From an uncultured Subdoligranulum sp. (GTDB taxonomy: Bacteria; Bacillota; Clostridia; Oscillospirales; Ruminococcaceae), in NCBI GenBank assembly GCA_904374465.1, contig CAJFFY010000034.1, positions 1-28,099 of the forward strand: a stretch of 28,099 nucleotides of DNA, in the 5' to 3' direction. The notes under the pieces are model-generated. The model did not search any database. It saw only the letters and a list, made by a program, of their open reading frames with translations, and was not told where the DNA came from. This document shows, piece after piece, positions 22,969-28,099 of the stretch. A program made the position numbers and the translations under genes. Position 1 is the first letter of the stretch, and every line of letters starts with the position of its first letter.

Positions 22969-23352
22969 ATGCGTTACGAAACGGCAATCCTGGAGATGAT
23001 CCGCACCAGCGAGGACCACATGACGGCGGAACAGGTGTTTCTGGCCCTGAAAAAGCAGTATCCCTCGGTGGTGCTGGCCACCATCTACAACAATCTCAAC
23101 AGCCTGTGCCAGCAGGGCAAGATCCGCAAGATCAGCATGGAGGGCAGTCCCGACCGGTACGACCGCAACACCCGCCACGACCACCTGGTCTGCCGCCGGT
23201 GCGGCCAGCTTTCGGATGTGCAGCTGGCCGACCTGACCCGGGAACTGGAACGGCAGACCGGCGTATCCATCGACGGGTACGACCTGCGCATCCGGTACCT
23301 GTGCCCCCGGTGCCGGGCAGAGCTTGCCGCCGAAGCCGAAGAAAAGTCGTAA
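22969..23352 (+). CDS. perR: PerR-type peroxide-sensing Fur-family repressor
   Basis: 127 residues. The DNA-binding helix has LATIYNNL, the PerR-type form. Metal ligands resemble PerR: H17 (in EDHMT), D65, H70, H72 and D83, with structural zinc cysteines C75, C78, C112 and C115. The D65-to-H70 spacing is one residue shorter than in Bacillus PerR. PerR binds Fe(II) or Mn(II) and loses DNA binding when peroxide oxidises its histidines. It lies convergent to a hydrogenase-rubrerythrin gene that has a perfect PerR-like box, so it is probably that gene's repressor. The N-terminus is about 20 residues shorter than in Bacillus PerR. Confidence 0.85.
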   Translation: MRYETAILEMIRTSEDHMTAEQVFLALKKQYPSVVLATIYNNLNSLCQQGKIRKISMEGSPDRYDRNTRHDHLVCRRCGQLSDVQLADLTRELERQTGVSIDGYDLRIRYLCPRCRAELAAEAEEKS

Positions 23353-23400
23353 AAACACCCCACCTGCGGGGCGCGTTCTGCGCCGGCGGGTGGGGTGTTT
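23353..23400. terminator. Terminator between perR and the hydrogenase-rubrerythrin gene
   Basis: Stem 23353-23364 with 23389-23400 (12 bp) with an inner GC hairpin. On the minus strand it is followed by TTTTT, on the plus strand only by its own TTT. Confidence 0.8.
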
Positions 23401-23415
23401 GGCAACGGGGGCGAA

Positions 23416-25473
23416 TCAGTAGGATTCGCAGACGGTTTCAAAATAGCTCTGGGCGTAGCCGCAGGTGGGGCAGCGCTCGGGGGCGGCGGTACCCACCACA
23501 ATGTGGCCGCAGTTGCGGCATTCCCAGATCTTCACTTCGCTCTTTTCAAAGACCCGGGCCGTCTCCACATTGTGCAGCAGGGCACGGTAACGCTCCTCGT
23601 GGCGCTTCTCGATGGCGGCCACCAGCCGGAATTTGGCGGCCAGCTCGGGGAAGCCTTCCGCCTCGGCGGTTTTGGCAAAGCCGTCGTACATGTCGGTCCA
23701 CTCGTAGTTTTCCCCTTCGGCCGCATGCTGCAGGTTCTGGGCGGTATCGCCCACACCGCACAGCTCGTCCAGCCAGAGGCGGGCGTGGGCCTTCTCGTTC
23801 TCGGCGGTTTTCAGGAAGAGGGCGGCAATCTGCTCATACCCCTCCTGCTGGGCCACCGCGGAAAAATAGGTGTACTTGTTGCGGGCCTGGGATTCCCCCG
23901 CAAAGGCGGCCTGCAGGTTCTTTTCGGTCTGGGTGCCGGCATAGGGGTTGGTTTTGGGGGCACCCTCCGGGGCCAGCGGCTCGAACATGGCGGCCGGCTG
24001 CTTGCAAACCGGGCAGGTGTAGTCGGTGGGCAGGGTATCGCCCTCATAGATGTAGCCGCAAATCTTGCATTTCCATTTCTGCATGGTCTGGTTCCTTTCG
24101 TTCCGGAAAATATCACTTCGGTCGGTGTAGGTGGTGTGCAGCATCGTTTCCGCCCGCTCGCTGAGGGGCTGGTCGTAGAACTCTGCATACACCTGGCGGA
24201 TCTGGGGATTCTCGTGGCTCTTGCGCACCGTCAGGGCGCCGTCCCGCCGGTACAGGGCCGCCATACGGCGCTGCCGGGTGTCGTCGGCGTCCCGGGCAAA
24301 ATCCTTGGGCTGGCCGCCGCCCCCGATGCAGCCGCCCGGACAGGCCATGACCTCCACAAAGTCGTAGGAGATTTCGCCGTCCTGCAGCTTGTCCAGCAAG
24401 CGGCGGGCGTTGGAGGTGCCGTACACCACGGCCACCCGCAGGGTGGTGTCGCCCAGTGTCACCCGGGCTTCCCGCAGCCCCTCGTAGCCGCGCACCGGTT
24501 CCAGCGTCAGAAAGGATTCCGGCGCCGGGGTACCGGTGACAAAGTCATGGGCCGTGCGCAGGGCGGCTTCCATAACGCCGCCCGTGGCGCCGAAAATCAC
24601 CCCGGCGCCCGAGGCCTGGCCCATCACCGAGTCGTAGGGAGAATCCTCCAGGCGGTCCCAGGCGATTTCGGCCTGCTTCGCCCAGCGGGCCAGCTCCCGG
24701 GTGGTGATCACCTGGTCGGTGTCCCGCAGGCCCGGAATGTGGTGGTAATCGGCGGCGCCGTGCAGCTCCTCCCGGCGGATCTCGAACTTTTTGGCCGTGC
24801 AGGGGGTCAGCGCCACATGGACGATGCGGCGGGGGTCCAGCCCCATTTTTTGGGCAAAGTAGGTCTTGACCGTGGGTCCCTGCATGCCGATGGGGCTTTT
24901 GGCGGTGGACAGATGGGGCAGCAGTGCCGGGTAGTACAATTCCATAAAATGGACCCAGCCCGGGCAGCAGCTGGTGAACTGGGGCAGGGGACCGCTGTGC
25001 CGGGTCAGGCGGCGCACCAGCTCGTTGGCCTCCTCCATGATGGTCAGGTCGGCGGCAAAGTTGGTGTCCAGTACATAGTCCACCCCCAGGGCGCGCAGCA
25101 GGGCCACCATCTTGCCCTCCACAAAGGTGCCGGGCTCCAGGCCGAAGGCTTCGCCCAGGGCTACCCGCACGGCCGGCGAGGTGCTGACCACCACCACCGT
25201 ATCGGGGTCGGCAATGGCCCGGCGCAAAGCGTCGGTCTCGTCCCGCTCGACGATGCTGTCCACCGGGCAGACGTTGGCGCACTGGCCGCAGTAGATGCAG
25301 ACCGCCCGGTCCCCGGTCTGGTCCAGGGTGTAGCTGCCGTGGACCCCCATCTTGTGGGTACAGACCTCCTTGCACATGCCGCAGCGGATGCATTTTTCCT
25401 CCAGACGCCGGATGCTGGGGTTGTCCTCCTCGATGGGGACACGGACAGACAGGGGAAGATGTTTCAGTGTCAT
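23416..25473 (-). CDS. [FeFe]-hydrogenase and double-rubredoxin rubrerythrin in one frame
   Basis: 685 residues from ATG 25473 (AAAGGAA before it; the longer frame has no ribosome site). Residues 1-463 are an [FeFe]-hydrogenase: two 4Fe4S motifs (C28/31/34/38 and C59/62/65/69), H-cluster loops TSCCPGW (C169, C170), TPCTAKK (C225, with Thr where Met is usual) and MACPGGC (C378, C382), and a HydA-type C-terminus. Residues 464-685 are rubrerythrin: a rubredoxin (C469/472/487/490), a ferritin-like di-iron domain (EKNLQAAFAGESQARNKYTY) and a second rubredoxin (C652/655/668/671). Likely role: reduce peroxide with electrons from H2 or ferredoxin. No stop separates the halves. Confidence 0.9.
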   Translation of the reverse strand: MTLKHLPLSVRVPIEEDNPSIRRLEEKCIRCGMCKEVCTHKMGVHGSYTLDQTGDRAVCIYCGQCANVCPVDSIVERDETDALRRAIADPDTVVVVSTSPAVRVALGEAFGLEPGTFVEGKMVALLRALGVDYVLDTNFAADLTIMEEANELVRRLTRHSGPLPQFTSCCPGWVHFMELYYPALLPHLSTAKSPIGMQGPTVKTYFAQKMGLDPRRIVHVALTPCTAKKFEIRREELHGAADYHHIPGLRDTDQVITTRELARWAKQAEIAWDRLEDSPYDSVMGQASGAGVIFGATGGVMEAALRTAHDFVTGTPAPESFLTLEPVRGYEGLREARVTLGDTTLRVAVVYGTSNARRLLDKLQDGEISYDFVEVMACPGGCIGGGGQPKDFARDADDTRQRRMAALYRRDGALTVRKSHENPQIRQVYAEFYDQPLSERAETMLHTTYTDRSDIFRNERNQTMQKWKCKICGYIYEGDTLPTDYTCPVCKQPAAMFEPLAPEGAPKTNPYAGTQTEKNLQAAFAGESQARNKYTYFSAVAQQEGYEQIAALFLKTAENEKAHARLWLDELCGVGDTAQNLQHAAEGENYEWTDMYDGFAKTAEAEGFPELAAKFRLVAAIEKRHEERYRALLHNVETARVFEKSEVKIWECRNCGHIVVGTAAPERCPTCGYAQSYFETVCESY
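24084..24098 (-). promoter_or_regulatory. Internal ribosome site and start codon for rubrerythrin
   Basis: Inside the long frame, AAAGGA (24093-24098, minus) stands eight bases before ATG 24082-24084, whose following residues (QKWKCKICGYIYEG) are a normal rubrerythrin N-terminus. The 222-residue rubrerythrin could therefore be made separately as well as in the fusion. Confidence 0.6.
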
Positions 25474-25597
25474 CACATTCCTTTCGTGTACGTATGCTCC
25501 TTCCCGCCGCACACCCCCCTCCGTAACCGGCGGTGCGGGCGGGTCTTCCACAAAAAGTAAGGAAATTGTGCATAGAGACAAACAAAAATGCACTATT

Positions 25598-25644
25598 TTA
25601 GAATTATTCTAAATTTATTATAGAAAAGTTTTTCCAAAAGTCAA
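25598..25644 (-). promoter_or_regulatory. Promoter with PerR box for the hydrogenase-rubrerythrin gene
   Basis: On the minus strand TTGACT (25639-25644), 16 bases and TATAAT (25617-25622). Just downstream, over the start of transcription, lies a perfect 7-1-7 palindrome TTAGAAT-N-ATTCTAA (25598-25612), extended by one more pair on each side. This matches the PerR box pattern (TTATAATNATTATAA with the common G/C variant). Repression by PerR and induction by peroxide or oxygen are expected. Confidence 0.85.
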
Positions 25645-25764
25645 GGGGCGGCAAAACAAAAAGGCAGCCCCGGGCAGGGTATGGCGTCCCGGGCCGATTC
25701 GTGGTATCATAGAAACAGGACAACGACAACCGGGCGCCGGGCGCGCCGCCGTGAGGAACAGACG

Positions 25765-26574
25765 ATGAACCGTATTCTCTATGTGGGGGAACACCCCAAA
25801 ATCTACAATGTGCGCATGCACAAACACGACCACTGGGAGGTGGTCTACTGCACGGCGGGGCAGGGCACCTTCCGGTTTGAAAACCAGCCCTCCATCACCT
25901 ACTCCGCCGGCGAGACGGTGGTCATTCCCCCGGGCATGACCCACGCCAATTCCAGCACCGAGGGGTTCTCCAACATCCACATTATTCTGGAATCCCCCTC
26001 CTTTCCCTTTCAGGAGGCCTTCTGCCTCAGCGACGAAAACGACAGCCTGGCCAACGCCTTTGCCCAGGTGCGGCTCTACCATATGTCGGACCGCAAGCGC
26101 AGCGAGCTGGTGCTGGCCGCCCTGGGGGAGCTGATCGCCAGTTACATTGTGGTGTTCCGCAGCAATGTGGAATTCTCCGAGCCGGTCACCCGCATACGCG
26201 CCAGCATCCTGGAAAACTACGACCGGGCCGACTACCAGCTGGACGCCTTTCTGCGGTCGCTGCCCTTCCATTACGACTATCTGCGCAAGCTGTTCAAAAA
26301 GGAAGTGGGGCTTTCCCCCCTGGAATACCTGACCAACCTGCGGATGAAGGCCGCCGAGCGGATGCTGACCCTCTGGGCGGACGGCTACAACATCGGTGAG
26401 GTGGCCGAAATGTGCGGCTTTGACAATGCCCTGTACTTTTCCCGGGTGTTCAAAAAGCACTACGGCTGCTCGCCGTCCCAGTTCATGAAGGACCGGGCCC
26501 ACGTCTATATGGATGTGCCGGATCGTACAGAGTTGGACCCGCCGGCGGAAAACGACACCCCCGGCGGGGCGTGA
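25765..26574 (+). CDS. AraC-family regulator with cupin sensor domain
   Basis: 269 residues from ATG 25765 (GAGGAA before it). The N-terminal cupin has HKHDHWEVVYC and SAGETVVIPPGMTH, typical of AraC sugar sensors. The C-terminal 100 residues hold two helix-turn-helix motifs ending in IGEVAEMCGFDNALYFSRVFKKHYGCSPSQF. It stands directly before kduI and kduD, whose promoter has a poor -35 box as expected for an activator-dependent gene, so it probably activates uronate breakdown. TATCAT at 25704-25709 is a likely -10 box. The stop codon lies inside a small GGGCG/CGCCC hairpin followed by TTTTG, a possible weak terminator. Confidence 0.9.
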   Translation: MNRILYVGEHPKIYNVRMHKHDHWEVVYCTAGQGTFRFENQPSITYSAGETVVIPPGMTHANSSTEGFSNIHIILESPSFPFQEAFCLSDENDSLANAFAQVRLYHMSDRKRSELVLAALGELIASYIVVFRSNVEFSEPVTRIRASILENYDRADYQLDAFLRSLPFHYDYLRKLFKKEVGLSPLEYLTNLRMKAAERMLTLWADGYNIGEVAEMCGFDNALYFSRVFKKHYGCSPSQFMKDRAHVYMDVPDRTELDPPAENDTPGGA

Positions 26575-26881
26575 ACGCCCTTTTGCGCGCTGTAGGGGAA
26601 AAAATGCCGGTGCGGCCGCCAAAAGACCCGGGCAATTTTGCTGGTTTTTGCTGCTTTTGTTTGTGCATTTTTACAAATTGACCGCGTTCGGCGGCGGCCT
26701 GCCGCCGGCAAAAGATCCGTTTTGTGCATGAAATGGTTCGGAAAAGGTATTCAGCTTTGGGGCGGCAGCGACTATACTGGAGGATAGAAAGGCACCTTTC
26801 GGGTGCCAACAGTTTCTGTACTTCTGCCGGCCGGATTCCCGGCGGCAACCAACCCATACAAGCTAAGGAGGAAACATCGGT
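26575..26881 (+). promoter_or_regulatory. Upstream region and leader of kduI
   Basis: TATACT (26773-26778) is the probable -10 box; at the -35 position only TTCAGC is found. A GC-rich dyad with GCCGCCG arms lies near 26691-26709 and could bind a regulator. The leader of about 95 nt has a hairpin GGCACC/GGTGCC (26791-26807) and a GC stem (26826-26846), neither with a T-run, then AAGGAGG before ATG 26882. No gene found in 26575-26881. Confidence 0.5.
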
Positions 26882-27727
26882 ATGGACATCCGTTATTCCT
26901 GCAACCAGCGCGACTTCAAGCGCTACACCACCCAGGAGACCCGGGACGAGTTCCTGATCACCGGCCTGTACAAGGCCGACGAGGTGGTGGCCGTCTACAG
27001 CCACGTGGACCGCATGGTCACCCTGGGCTGCATGCCTGTCAACGAGGAAGTCTCCATCGACAAGGGCATTGACGTCTGGGCCAACTTCGGCACCCACTAC
27101 TTCCTGGAGCGCCGCGAGATCGGTCTGTTCAACATCGGCGAGGGCGCCGGCACCGTCACCGCCGACGGTGTGGAATACCACATGAACTACAAGGACTGCC
27201 TGTACATCACCCAGGGCACCAAGGAAGTCACCTTCAAGAGCGACGACCCCGCCCATCCGGCCAAGTTCTACATGGTGTCCGCCCCGGCCCACTGCCGCTA
27301 CGAGACCAAGCTCATCACCATCGAGGAAGCCGCCAAGCGGCCCCTGGGCAGCCTGGAAAGCTGCAACAAGCGCACCATCAACCAGTTCATCCACCCCAGC
27401 GTCCTCAAGACCTGCCAGCTCTCCATGGGCATGACCTGCCTGGAGCCGGGCAGCAACTGGAACACCATGCCCAGCCACACCCATGAGCGCCGCATGGAGA
27501 TTTACACCTACTTCGAGATCCCCGAAAATCAGGTGGTCTTCCACATGATGGGCGAGCCCACCGAGACCCGCCACATCGTCATGCAGAACTACGACGCCGT
27601 CATCAGCCCCTCCTGGAGCATCCACAGCGGCGTGGGCACCTCCAACTACACCTTCATCTGGGCCATGGGCGGCGAAAACATGGAATTCGACGACATGGAC
27701 AACATCAACACCACCGATCTGCGCTGA
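26882..27727 (+). CDS. kduI: 5-dehydro-4-deoxy-D-glucuronate isomerase
   Basis: 281 residues, the usual length of KduI. It is a double cupin with the zinc site in SHTHERRMEIYTYF and a later His in SWSIHSGVGT; other family segments are FGTHYFLERREIG and GCMPVNEEVSID. It turns 5-keto-4-deoxyuronate, from pectin or other polyuronides, into 2,5-diketo-3-deoxygluconate in the cytosol. Followed after 48 bases by kduD, the next step. The upstream AraC gene is the likely regulator. Confidence 0.95.
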   Translation: MDIRYSCNQRDFKRYTTQETRDEFLITGLYKADEVVAVYSHVDRMVTLGCMPVNEEVSIDKGIDVWANFGTHYFLERREIGLFNIGEGAGTVTADGVEYHMNYKDCLYITQGTKEVTFKSDDPAHPAKFYMVSAPAHCRYETKLITIEEAAKRPLGSLESCNKRTINQFIHPSVLKTCQLSMGMTCLEPGSNWNTMPSHTHERRMEIYTYFEIPENQVVFHMMGEPTETRHIVMQNYDAVISPSWSIHSGVGTSNYTFIWAMGGENMEFDDMDNINTTDLR

Positions 27728-27775
27728 GCAGCATCGCTTGCATTTTGTACATCATAGACATAGGAGGTTTTTACA

Positions 27776-28099
27776 ATGTCTGTCTGCACCCCGAAATCTT
27801 TTGATCTGACCGGCAAGGTCGCCCTCATCACCGGCGCTTCCTACGGCATCGGCTTCGCCATCGCCACCGCCATGGCCAACTGCGGCGCCACCATCGTCTT
27901 CAACGACATCAAGCAGGAACTGGTGGACAAGGGCCTGGCCGCCTACAAAGAGGCCGGCATCGACGCCCACGGCTATGTCTGCGACGTCACCGACGAGGAC
28001 GCCGTCAACGCCTTCATCAAGCAGGTCACCGAGGAAGTGGGCCACATCAACATCCTGGTCAACAACGCCGGCATCATCAAGCGCATCCCCATGTGCGAG
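27776..28099 (+). CDS. kduD: 2-dehydro-3-deoxy-D-gluconate 5-dehydrogenase (partial, runs off the window)
   Basis: The first 108 residues of a short-chain dehydrogenase: FDLTGKVALITGASYGIGFAI-type NAD-binding loop (TGxxxGIG) and NNAGI. KduD interconverts 2,5-diketo-3-deoxygluconate and 2-keto-3-deoxygluconate using NAD(P)H. TAGGAGG lies before ATG 27776. The catalytic Ser-Tyr-Lys lie beyond the window end. The identification rests on the fold plus the adjacent kduI; a related SDR such as gluconate 5-dehydrogenase is the main alternative. Confidence 0.88.
   Translation, partial: MSVCTPKSFDLTGKVALITGASYGIGFAIATAMANCGATIVFNDIKQELVDKGLAAYKEAGIDAHGYVCDVTDEDAVNAFIKQVTEEVGHINILVNNAGIIKRIPMCE

Noticed and set aside
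23395..25560. Plus-strand frame opposite the hydrogenase-rubrerythrin gene
   Set aside because: Shadow without ribosome site; the opposite strand has all metal-binding motifs.

Overview
The window is GC-rich (my impression is around 60% or more) and reads as the chromosome of a strictly anaerobic gut Firmicute of the Oscillospiraceae/Ruminococcaceae type (Faecalibacterium, Gemmiger or Subdoligranulum-like). The grounds are strong AGGAGG ribosome sites, Gram-positive promoters, Rho-independent terminators after most transcripts, CsoR and PerR instead of their proteobacterial counterparts, an [FeFe]-hydrogenase joined to rubrerythrin, and kduI/kduD genes for uronate use. The taxon is inferred from gene content, not proven.

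Layout. 1-2130 is a scar region: the tail of a probable IS200/IS605 element with an omegaRNA-like run of hairpins, the 3' half of a YczE-like membrane protein gene (minus), a sharp junction near 500, then a truncated contractile-sheath gene, an intact tube gene and decayed debris from a contractile injection system or phage tail. 2240-3720 carries a macro-domain ADP-ribose hydrolase and an OGG-type DNA glycosylase. 3800-7170 is a complete copper module (CsoR, CopA, CopZ) with two CsoR operators on its promoter. 7178-8700 has a PAP2 phosphatase and the C-terminal remnant of a GPH sugar symporter (both minus). 8763-14711 holds a CPBP protease, a LysR regulator, a short MetE-like methyltransferase, an M42 aminopeptidase, a DMT permease and a DUF554 membrane protein, mostly as separate units.

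14725-18587 is a heterodimeric ABC exporter pair behind a promoter, a 28-codon leader ORF and an intrinsic terminator with competing RNA pairings, which looks like translation-coupled transcription attenuation of a drug exporter. 18693-18829 is a frameshifted small membrane protein gene. 19160-21320 is glycogen synthase with a structured 5' leader, a 178-residue Ala/Lys/Pro-rich histone-H1-like N-terminal extension and a well-placed internal start that would give the bare enzyme. A MATE exporter (minus) follows.

22903-25644 is a PerR oxidative-stress module: PerR, and convergent to it one open frame encoding [FeFe]-hydrogenase plus a double-rubredoxin rubrerythrin, with a perfect PerR-type box at its promoter. 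The window ends with an AraC regulator, kduI and the start of kduD.

The best leads are the leader-ORF attenuator, the GlgA extension with dual start and structured leader, and the PerR-controlled hydrogenase-rubrerythrin frame. Nothing here resembles CRISPR, tRNA or rRNA.
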